The notes: generated by a model not told the origin, from the sequence alone. Positions 42,923 through 55,196 are shown, counted from the first letter of the stretch. The stretch: DNA of 64,000 nt from Theocolax elegans (GCA_026168455.1 CM047431.1:46503466-46567465), one strand, 5' to 3'. A program made the numbers and translations.

Positions 42923-43292
42923 TTAAGGGGTTGTCCGACCCTAAAAAGGGTATGTGTTAATGTAAAATGTGTTATTATTTTCAAAAATCTGCCAACGTCA
43001 GGCTCTTGTATTTGTCTTAAACAATATGTATGATTTTTTTTAGATTTTTGTATTGTTAATATCAATATAAGCTTAGCGTTGGAAATAGTATTTATTAAAT
43101 TACCGAGTAAATTTTGTTTATTTAAAATTAATGAAAAAAATTATTTTTCTCAAAAAAGTCGCGACGTCAAGACCTCTGTTATTGTTCAAAGTATCTTTAT
43201 GAATTTTTTCTGATTTTTAGTTTCATATGTTAAACATAATTCTTGAGTTGAAAAAGGTAGATCCCTGCAATCTGGTTCCGACATGCCCTTAA
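42923..43292. mobile_element. piggyBac-like MITE, 370 bp
   Basis: TTAA-flanked, with ends GGGGTTGTCCGACC and the complement of GGTTCCGACATGCCC. The interior shares phrases with 33427-34302 (GACGTCAAG...; TCTGATTTTT), so it is a shorter family member. Non-coding. Confidence 0.65.
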
Positions 43293-44253
43293 CATAAAAT
43301 ATTAGTATTTGTAAAAACAGTACTACTCAATCGAGAGTTTTGACAGCGGGAAATTTAAATTATTTAAATTACTATAAAAATTAAAGTTTCATTTAAGTGG
43401 ACAGACGTTAAATATACTTTTGAAACATGATGTATACATATAGGCATATCGATGTATTAGCGTTGAACATAAACGTTGTAAAATAATCTTGAAAAAAAAT
43501 GAATTATTTATAACAATTTTTAAAAAATTTGATGATGCAATAGCGATGCACGAATTATCCGGCGTAAAAACGGGGTGGGTTCTCGTTCGCTTACACCTAG
43601 CCGAAATACCTCGGTTTCTCTCCCTTTTCTATATTGTGCACCCACAGGAAATTTCCATAACAATCGGCGATTTGCGTGAAAGATAAAAAAAAGGCAGGAG
43701 GTACCCGACCCCCTGGCAATCAATTCCGCGTTCTCTTGGGCTCGGAAGAAACGCGTCAACCCGTTGCCGATGAAATCTGCGAATGCACCTACATTCACTT
43801 AAATGTATGTCAAGATCGACGTCTCTACGATATTCTTACGATATTTAAACAAATTGAATAAAAAATTAAATTATTTTTTCCTTTCTAATCGGTTCCATGT
43901 ACAAAAATGTATTTAAAGCTGATTTTTATAAGTAAACAAATTATTTCCTTGCGTGTATTAAATAAAGTACCACTGTTTAACATCAATTAAAAAGCAACTA
44001 CTATATCTTATCGAAATTCTATTTTGTCGAAATTATGATGTTAATTTTTGACCAAGGACCAATTTTCCAGATGGATATAGATATTTTTTCATAAAAATAT
44101 ATTATAGACAGAGGTGCAGGGCAGATCTTGAAACATCGTTACTTCGTTACTTTTTCGATGCTCTATCTTTGATACTTTTATTTTACGATACTCTTTTGCG
44201 ATACAGTATCGACCGATACAATACAAAACATTTATAAAATATGCATTGAGTAT
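43293..44253. other. Unassigned, with a GC-richer patch at 43555-43800
   Basis: Overlapping frames on both strands cover 43520-43800, and composition is more balanced than in neighbouring DNA, so an exon or regulatory element is possible. I see no domain, splice pair or start that decides a strand. The rest is AT-rich. Confidence 0.25.
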
Positions 44254-44502
44254 GTGCTAACTATATCTGCGACAACTCAGTTTCAGAATCATGATACAGT
44301 AATTGACGATCTTTTGATTTTAAAACCAATTAAATATACAAACTCATCAATTACAGATAAATTAAATATGTTTTTTCAAGATAGTCATTCATGTTACACG
44401 CATATTCTAATATTAAATAAGCATTTATTGCATCAAATACGAGTATATGTTCATCAGCTCCCGGTGGAGCACTTATTTTCATTGGTAGGTTTTATTTTGT
44501 AA
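44254..44502 (+). pseudogene. hAT-transposase C-terminal scrap
   Basis: The last part of this frame reads LPVEHLFSLVGFIL, which resembles the PxERLFSxAG block of the hAT dimerisation domain. It follows hydrophobic stretches in the right place (LLHQIRVYVHQ). The catalytic domain is absent and upstream sequence is low complexity, so it is a small remnant at best. Short match, modest confidence. Confidence 0.35.
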
Positions 44503-44759
44503 CGTTGATATAGTTTCAGTTTTGAAAGGCAATCGTATGTAACATGTATTTTTTAACTAATAATAATATAATAATTAAAACATAAATTGTAAACATAATT
44601 TTTTTATTTGTACATATACTTATTAAAACGATATGTGTTTTAAAAATGTTTAAATATAAGTTGTACTTTAGTTGTTGATGCTCTTCATTATTTTATTGTA
44701 TTTTAACTTTTATGTCGATCCCAAAGAGGCCAGTGGTGGGAGAAAAAATGACAATTTTC

Positions 44760-45680
44760 CAAAAAATTCTACTTTTTATTAAGCTTTTTTGACGTTTCGT
44801 TGGCTTGGCATTTCGTTGGCTAACCTCATCAGGCGAATTTATTAAATCATAAGACAAAGCCATTATATAAACAGATTATAAATTAATACCAACATCAAAT
44901 AAACTTTAAAACAAAAAATTACCTTTAAAAATAAGTCACGATTAATCACGATAGTCAAAATTTAAATGTGTAGATATGACAACATATCTTGTCAGAATCC
45001 AAGTTCAACTGTCAATAATGAAAATAAACGCGACGCTGCTCGTATTTATATACAGTTGATGAAAGTAAACATAAACAGATACATATGAAACTAAGATTTT
45101 TAATTTCCTATGACTGGTCAATAGCATCTATTTAACGTATATAAATCTTCTTTTTTATTAATACTAGTATTACTACGCTTTATTTGATTAATTTCCGATA
45201 TTATTCTTTTGTTATAATTAGGCTCATAATCTATTATTTCCGTATTATTCCAGTCAAATTCATGTAAAAAGTTCCTTTGACGTTGATTTACAACAGATTC
45301 TTCATTTTTATTTTTAATGTATTCCTATATTCGTGTTTTTAAAGACCTTTCCGTTTCACCAATATAAGAAGCTGGACAATTTTCGCATGTAAATTTATAT
45401 ACAGCATTAGTTCGTTCACATTTCTTAATAGAATCCTTACCTAATTTTATAATTGATTTAAAATTTTTTTCCATATTGGTATCGTAATAAAATTCCAAGT
45501 TTTTAATGTGTGGGATAGATAATCGAAATTTTGTTTAAATGGTAAAGAAACTTTGAATTTTTTATTAATAATAGAAAGTCTTTCGGCCTGATTATTATCT
45601 CTATTAAATTAAATTTTATTTCAACGATTTTTAATATTTTTGTTAATAAATTGAAGAGGAGAGTCATTATTAATTAATAT
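44760..45680 (-). mobile_element. Penelope-like element, 3' part with GIY-YIG endonuclease
   Basis: Minus strand. 45425-45100 translates to VYKFTCENC, then SYIGETERSLKTRI, an in-frame TAG, then FLHEFDWNN and IIDYEPNYNKRIISEI. This is the GIY-YIG nuclease fold as found at the C terminus of Penelope-like retroelements: VYxxxCxxC, YIGxTxRxL, and H..DW..xxxxE.N. Upstream (about 45570-45430) VSLPFKQNFDYLS-like sequence fits the RT-endonuclease linker, with further stops. The RT core is missing. A hammerhead-like motif follows at 44791-44834. Dead copy. Confidence 0.75.
44791..44834 (-). ncRNA. Hammerhead-ribozyme-like motif of the Penelope element
   Basis: Sense-strand order: CTGATGAG (44832-44825), a short stem GTT/AAC, CGAAA, then a second CCAACGAAAC followed directly by GTC (44793-44791). 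CUGAUGA...GAAAC-GUC is the core of the minimal type I hammerheads known from Penelope-like element terminal repeats. The GCCAACGAAA block is duplicated, and stem I is poorly matched, so activity is doubtful. Confidence 0.45.
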
Positions 45681-45766
45681 TTCTGTGAATAATTTGAAAA
45701 TAAGGCTAAATAAATTAAAAAAGGATGTCAACTCGTTACTACAATAATTATTGTTTTATATTATAA

Positions 45767-46093
45767 TATAAGGGGGTTGTCACCCTCAAACTACAGTGAC
45801 CTGGCAAATCCCAAAAATTTTAAAACCTAATTATATAAGAAAAATTTGAAAAAAATCACAAATACTGTTCAAAACAAATAGAATAGCAGAGCGATTTTCG
45901 AAATAAATTATTATTAATTAACCAAAATTAATTTACGTAAATAACCATTTTTGAAAAAAAATTTGAAAAAATTCACAGATCATCTACAAAGGAAATACAA
46001 CATCGTTATAGAACGTTTTTTCTCATATATAAAATTCTTTGTGTAATAAAAAATTAATTATTTTCCCGTTTTTTTTGGCTTACATCTCGTTAA
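45767..46093. mobile_element. Degenerate TTAA-family MITE
   Basis: The left end ATAAGGGGGTTGTC and right end ACATCTCGTTAA resemble the piggyBac-like family ends. The interior phrase AATCCCAAAAATTTTAAAAC recurs near 58160. The left TTAA has mutated. Old copy. Confidence 0.4.
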
Positions 46094-46598
46094 AAAAACT
46101 TTGTTAGGATGCAATTTATGATTGTGCAGTTTTAAAGTGACTAATTTAGTACTTTATGAAACTAATTGTTTGAACAAATTTTAGATGGTTAAAAGAATGT
46201 ATTCTTCGTCTCAAGTTGTTTAGATGCAAAATGAATTAATTGATCTGTACGAATACAGTAGTTTGTTGTACAAGTTGATACAATTTGCTAATGTTTTTTT
46301 ACTGTCTTTTTTCAAGGCTATAAACATAATGACCGAAAATTATAATAATAAAACTAATCACACACTCAGTATTCTCACCAAAATTATTTTCACAAACAAA
46401 AACTACATCTTTTTAAAGAGTAATACGCTCGTGAAATTTTATGTTATAATAATAGTATATAATAGTATTGTTCTTGGTGTATTTTGGTATAAATTTCAAT
46501 TTTCAATGTCTAAGGTAGATTGCCAATCCTTACTGACGAGACCAACTGGAAATTGTGGTCGAAACATTTATTGCATTTATAATTTTGTCATACATTTT
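46094..46598. other. AT-rich spacer before the 5S SINE
   Basis: A 137-codon plus-strand frame spans 46224-46637, but it is Asn/Ile/Phe-rich, runs into the SINE's T-tract and has no domain; I take it as chance in AT-rich DNA. Confidence 0.35.
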
Positions 46599-46614
46599 CA
46601 TTATTTTTGTATTT

Positions 46615-47061
46615 TTATTCTTTTTTTTTTATTCTAGATTTTTGTGCCCTCTTTTTCCTGGCACTTTCTTACCGTTTATCCCCTGGGGACTTTAACGGTG
46701 TCCACCTACCACCTATGTGTGGGTGCTTTATCTCTCCCTTAAAACCCCACCATCTCGCATTCGCCCGGGGTTATGCCCGTGGATGAGGGAAACCTGTGAA
46801 GCAGGGAAAACCTCACCCGAGATGGCCGGTGTATTCGAAACATTCTTTTTGGGTGTCAAAGTCACATTGCGTAGGCCTTGACACCGAAACCGAATGTTTC
46901 ACACCTCCCGCTCACGTTGTGGAATGTGAAAAACACCTAACCCGATCACGACACCCAAACGACCGAGAGCGTCACCCATCCACTTGGGTACCGCGCTCAA
47001 TACTGCTTAACTTCCGTGACCGGCTGAGGTGCGTCTCCGCCACTCCGCCATCGCGTCGGTC
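46615..47061 (-). mobile_element. 5S-rRNA-derived SINE, copy 1
   Basis: Minus strand. The 5' end (47061 down) contains GGTCACGGAAGTTAAGCAG and TGGATGGGTGACGCTC, matching the internal promoter half of 5S rRNA (GAAGCTAAGCA; CTTGGATGGG). Then comes a 300-bp body rich in GC, and a 3' A-tail at 46621-46633 (T-run on the plus strand). A perfect 16-bp target duplication, CATTATTTTTGTATTT, flanks it at 46599-46614 and 47062-47077. The 5S head supplies Pol III transcription; LINE machinery would mobilise it. Confidence 0.9.
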
Positions 47062-47279
47062 CATTATTTTTGTATTTAAAGTTATCTTAATAATATTTTT
47101 ATTTCCATATAAATACTTTCAATTTAATTTACTTAGTCTCCAGAATTAAATTATTTATGCTTATTCAGTTTGGTGTAGAGGCTACGAATTGTAGCACACC
47201 ATTGACTGATGATTAAGAATATTTATATATCCTGGCTCGTACAGACCGTTAAATTTATTATAACAAAAACTACATCTTG

Positions 47280-47660
47280 TTAACCTTTAGAGCGCCGGAA
47301 AACGCCTAGAGGCGTAAAAAAATTTCTGGGTTCGATAACTTTTTTTGTACACTGGTGTAATGAATAAAGGAACACAAATTTCGATTGATGGCGCCCTATA
47401 TAATGTTTTCCAAACAATAATGATACAAAATGACTTTATTTGAACAGATAAATAATGCTAAAAACAAAAAAATAGTGAAAATTTTTGAAAATTTTAACAT
47501 AAGCTACACCGTACTTGGCCGGGATACGCCTCTAGGCTTAAGAGGTCTGACTCGTCAACATCTTTACTCAGTTTGGCCCTAACTTGGGGACCTTAAACCA
47601 CATTTCTACAGAAAAATGCGATTTGCAAATTTTTCAAAACCCCGGCGATTTAAGGGTTAA
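47280..47660. mobile_element. piggyBac-like MITE, 381 bp (CCTTTAGAGCGCCGG ends)
   Basis: TTAA at 47280-47283 and 47657-47660. Inverted ends are CCTTTAGAGCGCCGG and the complement of CCGGCGATTTAAGGG. Internal inverted CGCCTAGAGGCG/CGCCTCTAGGC pieces occur near 47308 and 47527. A different subfamily from the GGGGATGTC type. Non-coding. Confidence 0.75.
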
Positions 47661-47725
47661 ATGGCATAAGTTTAAAATAACGATACACTGAAATTAAATA
47701 ATTTGATGAAAAATATTGATGACAA

Positions 47726-47775
47726 TAAAAATTAAAAATTAAAAATTAAAAATTAAAAATTAAAAATTAAAAATT
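47726..47775. repeat. (ATTAAAA)n tandem repeat
   Basis: About seven copies of a 7-bp unit (TAAAAAT). Simple repeat. Confidence 0.9.
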
Positions 47776-48517
47776 ATGTAAATAAAAGAATTATGTTTAT
47801 AGCCTTGAAAAAGGATGGTAAAAAAACGTTCGAAACGTCGGCAAATTGTAACAACTTATACAGCAAACTACTGCGTTCGTACAGATCAATAAATTGATTT
47901 TTGCATCTCAACAAATTTTAGTCAATCTATACTAATATATAAAAATATGTTGAACCATTTAATCTAAAAGCTTCAGATCAATTAATTCATTTATACACAC
48001 AACAGATGCACAATGAACTCATTTCTTAAATTAAAGCAGAGGTTATTATTTATTGAAATTTATCAAAAGCTGATCGCGCGAGATAACAATAAGAGAAGAT
48101 AAACAAATAAATAGCCCGTTTCATCGAGGATAAAAGCATCGAGGTTCTTCGACGTTTGTGTATAACGTTGACCCGTTTTTGAAGTGTTGTACAGACATAC
48201 ACATCATTGTAGGATGTATTTTATCCCGGTATATCGTCGTGCGATACTAAGTACCTTGGGAGAGAGAACAGACGGAGCAGACTAAACAAGCCGGATTACG
48301 GCTTAAGATCAATTTCGAGTAGGTGCTTCATGGATATGCAGTGTCTTAGAAAATCTACTCGCTAAGCCGGCGTTGTTAAGGTGGTTATAACGAGTTTCGT
48401 GTTAGACAAATCGAACCTTCTCTTTTCAAACTGTTAAATTTATACACTACCTCGGGTTATCTTCCGGCATATCGTCCGCGTGAACAACAATGGTTTTATG
48501 GTGATTATTACGTTTAA
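47776..48517. other. Unassigned; contains a CGAAACGTCGGC motif
   Basis: 47808-47852 reads GCCTTGAAAAAGG...TTCGAAACGTCGGC, a phrase like those at Penelope element ends, but it lacks the CTGATGA half. 48100-48480 is slightly GC-richer. No gene supported. Confidence 0.3.
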
Positions 48518-48676
48518 TACACTGAAAAATATCTTGTATTTAAAATTCTTACATTTTATAGTTATGTGTGTAAATATTTTAATATTTGCTATATAACGTA
48601 GTCAAAATTATGATAATCTAACAATAAGTATATCATTATATATAAGAATTTTTATTATATCATTTTTCTGAGTGTA
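48518..48676. mobile_element. Short MITE with TACACTGA ends
   Basis: 159 bp between TACACTGAAAAAT and ATTTTTCTGAGTGTA. The ends match those of 48883-49143 and 57320-57901. TA duplication is likely. Confidence 0.45.
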
Positions 48677-48882
48677 CGTATTATTTATCCGTTATCCTAC
48701 ACTGTACGGATTATCGAGTGTCAACGATCCGAAAACGGAAAAAAAGTTTGTAAATGTAGAATAATTTTTACAGTTAAAATATAAATTTTATTTATCACTT
48801 TCAATTGACTTTTCATGAAATAAAGTAATACTAATAACTATTGCATACACTAAAAAAACGGACAATTAATGACTATATTTTG

Positions 48883-49143
48883 TACACTGAGAGAAAGAAA
48901 TATTTGTGAGAAAGTAATCGTGCATTTGTTACTTGTCATAAAATGATATTTCTTAAGTATTAACGCTCAGTTCTTAACTGTTAAGATTTGTACGTTAATA
49001 GAAACGAATTCAAGTTTAACTGTTAAGAACTGATTAAAATAATACTTAACTGTAAAGAAATATTCATTTGCCCATATTTAAGTCATCAGATCTTAACTGT
49101 TAAGAAACGTCATTTGTCTCAAGTATTCCTTTCTCTCAGTGTA
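48883..49143. mobile_element. MITE with TACACTGAGA ends, 261 bp
   Basis: TACACTGAGAGAAAG at the left and CTTTCTCTCAGTGTA at the right, TA on both sides. The interior carries several copies of the palindrome TTAACTGTTAA. Non-coding; TA target and CACTG ends suggest a Tc1/mariner-type relative. Confidence 0.75.
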
Positions 49144-49850
49144 GTAACGTAAATGTATCTCTTGTAACGGATTTGCTATTTTTAATAATAATAAATAAAA
49201 TAATAACAATTGACTACCGTTAAAACAATAGTCTCAGCACGCGATCAGCCGCTCAGTAGTAATACGAGTCTATAAGACACGTATAGGCGGAGACGGCGGT
49301 ATTCTTTACTTAGCGAACGCGAACGAAAATAAAGGGCAAACAACAAGAGTGAAAACACACTGTTCAATTTAAAATAAAGGCAATGGTAAAAAAGAAAGGT
49401 AATACACGCATGCCGCTGCACGCGAAATTAATAAAGAGAGAAAGAAAGAGAGAGACTACAAAACTGGCACTTACAGTGCGTGAGCCGCGATGGAAAATGA
49501 AATGACCGGGCGAAGTCTGCGTGCTCGCTTCTCCCTTCAGCTTCTTGGGCTGCGTCGTCGCCGAACCAACTACCACGGATTCACTGGGTCACCAACACAG
49601 CACCAGGATCACAAGAGGCACGAGGCAATCAAAATGGAGAGATAAGAGTAAACAAAATAATTCTCTCACGACGATTGAAATAAGCCTAAGTTAATATCTC
49701 GCCGGTTGAGATTAGTCTAAATGCTCTCGCACTTACAAACCGAAAACTCTCTCTCTCTTTCCCTACTTTTACCTTTACAAAGATACGCGAGAATCGTCGA
49801 AAATCATCGAACGTCGACCTGTAACAGCTGTAAATGTTAATACACAGGCT

Positions 49851-49888
<38 letters not shown>

Positions 49889-50717
49889 TAACGAGCAATA
49901 TAATATAATCAAATATTATATTAATTCGTTACACTCTAATAGAAATCAAGGTATTTTAATAGTTAAATCATGTGAAAAATAGTCAATTAATGTATTTGTG
50001 AAACGATTTTTTTTACGATTAACGTCTAGTTATTAAATTAACATAATATCGAATTTCTTTAATTTAATTAAAGTAAAATGAATTTCCTATCAAATTGGAT
50101 CAGTCACTCAATTATTAACGTACATTTCTTATAATTGTTTTTGCCTTTAGAACATCCGTTTTCAAGATATGTACGATTTTCTGATATTAAATTCGTCAAA
50201 ATTATTTTTAATGTCGTTTTCATAGCTTGTTCTTTTGATTTTGACTTGCTCGATGGAACCTACTTTTGGTAAGGAAACAGTGATAGACATCACCTATTTC
50301 TAATCAAAATGGCTGGGTATTCTTAGAATATCATAATATTTGTTTTATTTTATCATAATTATTAACTCCTAGATGCCACACTTCACTAGAATAACATAAC
50401 TGACACACTGTGGCATTTCATACAATATACCATAAGAAAATCATATTGTAAAACAGCTATTGCATTTAAATTAAACAAAGTTTTTCAACAATTATTAATA
50501 ATTGTTTTAGAAGTGAAGATGGTTTATTTGATTAAAAATTATATTTAGTATGAAAAATTTTTTTTCAAATTTCTTTTGATACAAGTGTTTAAAACTAACA
50601 TGATATTGATTGCAGTCACATACTGTATACCCAGTGAAGGCAGTCAAGGGTTGAAATGCATATCGTAATTCATGTTATAATCGCGCTATAAAATCGGCGC
50701 AAAGTGTAAAAATAAAA
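49144..50717. other. Unassigned; possible exon at 49472-49590 (minus)
   Basis: 49250-49620 is GC-richer. On the minus strand, ATTQPKKLKGEASTQTSPGH lies in an open frame that ends at a good donor, GCACT|GTAAGT (about 49472), but there is no ATG and no convincing acceptor upstream. A GA run lies at 49855-49884. The rest is AT-rich and featureless. Confidence 0.25.
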
Positions 50718-52295
50718 ATTCTGATAATCTAAGAACGTCCTTACAAAAGTCCCTACCTAAGAAAAACACAGAAAAATTTAATACACCATATATCTGAGTG
50801 TATCTCACGTAAATATGAAAGTAAAGTTGGTGAACTTTTCGAATGTTGTACAGGGAGAAAGAAACGTTTCGAACGTCTGTTTTGTGGTCGACGTGTGTCT
50901 CGGGTGGCATCAGCATTGCACCTTATTCGGTTCGGTGCGCAAGACGAAACGGCAATACCACAGAGTCAGCTAAAGCGGAAGTGATTTCCTATTTGCGTTC
51001 GAGAGAAAAGAGAGAGAGAGGCGACCGAGACGAATAAATTATCGTACAAGAATATATCGAGATTTTTTATTCAATTTTTTAAAAATTTGAATTTATACAA
51101 AATCAATTATCGTAATTAATAATTAATTAATAATGGATATATAAACAACGATGTAATCGAATTGCTATTTACAATTATCTTTTTATATTCGATCGAAGGC
51201 GAAGTTCTTTCGTTGATCGTAGCTCGGTGTGATGGTAGCATTGGTGAAAAGCAATCATCTCGACCGGACGCAATCAGCCCGTTGACTGCAATGTCGTACC
51301 GCCCATTTCGTTTCTTCAAACTCTCCGTTTCTCCTTCTCTTTCTCTCTTCCCATTGCGCTTAATCGCTTGACCTTTCCCTCAATCTTTCCTGTGTTTATT
51401 TTCGTTCGTCTGGGCCGGATTTGTCTTAGCTGGCTTGTTGATCTTCAACCGCGGTATAGACGTAAAAAATCAAGCTCGTCCAAAGTTAATTGTCTTTTAT
51501 TTAAGAATATACAAACCTTTCGGTGGAGACGGGTAATTCACGTTATTTCGTAACCAACTCAAAATCGTCGTGTCGCACACATCGATACTTAAGCATACAT
51601 AAAATGCGATCAGTAGTTCAAATCAACGTGTCGTCAGACTCGCAAACATTCATAATTTTAAATGTTTGCTTTTATTTTTTCTTTACAAATAATCTTTTTA
51701 AAGGAATTGTCGTTAAGTCTGATCAATCCATTATTCAAAACTGTATGTATGATTCAGGAGCACTATATATTCCATCTTCTAACGAGTACATTGCGAAACT
51801 TCCCTAGAAAAGCAGAACTCGCTTAAGCTTTCATCCGTTTGTAAAAACTTAACGTTTTTAAGCCACATGCACAAGTTCTCACCAAAGCTTTCACTTTGTT
51901 TCCCTTTCGGGCGTCGATAAGTTTACACTATCGTTTGTATTTCGAACAACTTTATCCTCCATTTTCTCTTTTATATACGTATATAGATATACGTACATAC
52001 ATTTCATATACACATACACGTATATTTTATAAATACTAGACTACACTAGAATTGTATAAATATTTGTTTCCTTATTTGTTTGTTTGCGCAATTATTATTC
52101 TTTAACGAAGTATCAAAAGTTACGTAGACAGTATGTTTAATTAATTCTGTAGTTGATTTTTTGATTTTCCACAATGCGCAATATGAACAAACCTTGAAAT
52201 AAATAATTTTTTATTTGTTTATGCATAAAAGCAATATATGTATTTAGAATAATTAATTACTTTAGGAATAATTAATTAAATGCTTCTCGTTAAGC
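50718..52295. repeat. 1.58-kb tandem duplication, copy 1
   Basis: Begins ATTCTGATAATCTAAG and ends CTTCTCGTTAAGC. The next copy follows with no spacer. Copies differ by three single-base indels near the 5' end (e.g. CAGGGAGAAAG versus CAGGAGAAAG; GGGTGGCATC versus GGGTGCATC). Content: a GC-richer 50840-51050 with a GA run, then AT-rich DNA. Several short frames are identical in both copies, but none has domains or splice context, so I do not call a gene. Confidence 0.9.
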
Positions 52296-53870
52296 ATTCT
52301 GATAATCTAAGAACGTCCTTACAAAAGTCCCTACCTAAGAAAAACACAGAAAATTTAATACACCATATATCTGAGTGTATCTCACGTAAATATGAAAGTA
52401 AAGTTGGTGAACTTTTCGAATGTTGTACAGGAGAAAGAAACGTTTCGAACGTCTGTTTTGTGGTCGACGTGTGTCTCGGGTGCATCAGCATTGCACCTTA
52501 TTCGGTTCGGTGCGCAAGACGAAACGGCAATACCACAGAGTCAGCTAAAGCGGAAGTGATTTCCTATTTGCGTTCGAGAGAAAAGAGAGAGAGAGGCGAC
52601 CGAGACGAATAAATTATCGTACAAGAATATATCGAGATTTTTTATTCAATTTTTTAAAAATTTGAATTTATACAAAATCAATTATCGTAATTAATAATTA
52701 ATTAATAATGGATATATAAACAACGATGTAATCGAATTGCTATTTACAATTATCTTTTTATATTCGATCGAAGGCGAAGTTCTTTCGTTGATCGTAGCTC
52801 GGTGTGATGGTAGCATTGGTGAAAAGCAATCATCTCGACCGGACGCAATCAGCCCGTTGACTGCAATGTCGTACCGCCCATTTCGTTTCTTCAAACTCTC
52901 CGTTTCTCCTTCTCTTTCTCTCTTCCCATTGCGCTTAATCGCTTGACCTTTCCCTCAATCTTTCCTGTGTTTATTTTCGTTCGTCTGGGCCGGATTTGTC
53001 TTAGCTGGCTTGTTGATCTTCAACCGCGGTATAGACGTAAAAAATCAAGCTCGTCCAAAGTTAATTGTCTTTTATTTAAGAATATACAAACCTTTCGGTG
53101 GAGACGGGTAATTCACGTTATTTCGTAACCAACTCAAAATCGTCGTGTCGCACACATCGATACTTAAGCATACATAAAATGCGATCAGTAGTTCAAATCA
53201 ACGTGTCGTCAGACTCGCAAACATTCATAATTTTAAATGTTTGCTTTTATTTTTTCTTTACAAATAATCTTTTTAAAGGAATTGTCGTTAAGTCTGATCA
53301 ATCCATTATTCAAAACTGTATGTATGATTCAGGAGCACTATATATTCCATCTTCTAACGAGTACATTGCGAAACTTCCCTAGAAAAGCAGAACTCGCTTA
53401 AGCTTTCATCCGTTTGTAAAAACTTAACGTTTTTAAGCCACATGCACAAGTTCTCACCAAAGCTTTCACTTTGTTTCCCTTTCGGGCGTCGATAAGTTTA
53501 CACTATCGTTTGTATTTCGAACAACTTTATCCTCCATTTTCTCTTTTATATACGTATATAGATATACGTACATACATTTCATATACACATACACGTATAT
53601 TTTATAAATACTAGACTACACTAGAATTGTATAAATATTTGTTTCCTTATTTGTTTGTTTGCGCAATTATTATTCTTTAACGAAGTATCAAAAGTTACGT
53701 AGACAGTATGTTTAATTAATTCTGTAGTTGATTTTTTGATTTTCCACAATGCGCAATATGAACAAACCTTGAAATAAATAATTTTTTATTTGTTTATGCA
53801 TAAAAGCAATATATGTATTTAGAATAATTAATTACTTTAGGAATAATTAATTAAATGCTTCTCGTTAAGC
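52296..53870. repeat. 1.58-kb tandem duplication, copy 2
   Basis: Same sequence as copy 1 in direct orientation, 1575 bp. Near-identity over non-coding DNA implies a very recent unequal exchange or replication slip, or an assembly duplication. Confidence 0.9.
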
Positions 53871-54522
53871 AATACAATTTTTTTTGAGAAATCCTAGTAG
53901 TAATGGAAACGACGTTGTTAAATCTGAGTTATAGCTATTGTTTTTTTATTTTCTTTATTATTAAGTTTTTAAAAAAATTTTATGAGACCGTACAAAGAAA
54001 TAAAAAATATTATTTTACATTTACAGAGATCATTCGCTTGCTAACGTTCCGAGCTAGTTTTATTTATTTAAACTAAAAAACCTAAGTACGTGGCCCTCAA
54101 GAAATTGTAAAATATCTTTTTAATTTTATAAAAGTACATAAATATATTTTTATTTCAAATGTTGAAGAAACTTTGAAAATATTCACATTAAGGGAATACC
54201 GCAAATTTACCATAAAGCCCCCTAGACCCGAAATACGAAAAATTAATTTCCCAAAAACCTAATAAGGCAAAAATATTACCTCCCCTCACCCACCTGTGCA
54301 TATTCGAACATGTAACATAAATAAAAAATACGAGTTTCAACGATAGAAAATTTTCGAAATTCGCGGGCAGTCGACAGTAAAAGAGGGGAGCAGCATCGAG
54401 TCACTCCACCATGTCAACGAGTGAGGTGTCTTGGCCTCTCATTAATTAATATGGTAGACAAAGGGGCCCGCGGTGGCGGGTCGCGAGAGAGTCAAATCAA
54501 GAGAGAAGAGAATCAAAAATGT
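53871..54522. other. Unassigned AT-rich DNA with a GC-richer patch
   Basis: 54350-54500 has a higher CG content (GGGGCCCGCGGTGGCGGG) but no ORF or RNA structure I can name. Confidence 0.3.
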
Positions 54523-54717
54523 AAGCACCAGATAAATAAATAATAAGTCGTTCTACAAAACTCCAGGTAAATGCAACAAAGACATCCTAAAAAATTTCTG
54601 CTTCGAAAAATTATGGAAAATCGTACATTTTCGAAGCAGAAAATTTTCAGGGTGTCCTTATTCCATTCACCTGAAACTTTATAGAATTACTTATTATTTA
54701 TTTATTTATCTGTGCTT
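54523..54717. mobile_element. 195-bp palindromic MITE
   Basis: AAGCACCAGATAAATAAAT at the left pairs with ATTTATTTATCTGTGCTT at the right, and pairing continues through TTTCTGCTTCGAAAA / TTTTCGAAGCAGAAA to the centre near 54612. Non-coding hairpin element; superfamily unknown. Confidence 0.7.
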
Positions 54718-55196
54718 CTGTATTTGGGATTTTCATAAAAATGCGTATTTTTTAAAATGAATGTAAAAATTATCTTTTTTTTACCCGGTCGGTAACACAA
54801 TGGGTATGCCACCCCTCTTAATTCTACCATTAATCTTTAATTAAATTAAATTTATTATCCGTGTGACAACGGATACCGGATACTGGGGCCAGCAGAACGA
54901 ATGGATTTTATTATAAAGTAGAAGATGTCGAATATGTAGATGTATAGATGTAGATATATCGAAAAATGAAAAACAAAAATGTAAATAGAGTATTAGAAAA
55001 ATATCTAAATAATATTAAAAAATAACAGGTATACTTTACCAACACAAGCACAAAGTAAAAAAAATGTTAAAAATATTACAAACAGCACTATTTTCGCATA
55101 AGAGGCATAAATTAGTATTAAATTAAAAAAATTTTATATAATTAAATAATTAAATAAAAAATATCGATTAACACTCTTACGTTTGAATAAAATTTT
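54718..55196. other. AT-rich spacer
   Basis: Nothing recognised. Confidence 0.4.

Noticed and set aside
47726..47775. CRISPR-like or functional tandem array
   Set aside because: It is a simple 7-bp AT repeat with no spacers, in a eukaryotic context.
47808..47852. A second hammerhead ribozyme
   Set aside because: Only the CGAAACGTC half is present; the CTGATGA half is absent.
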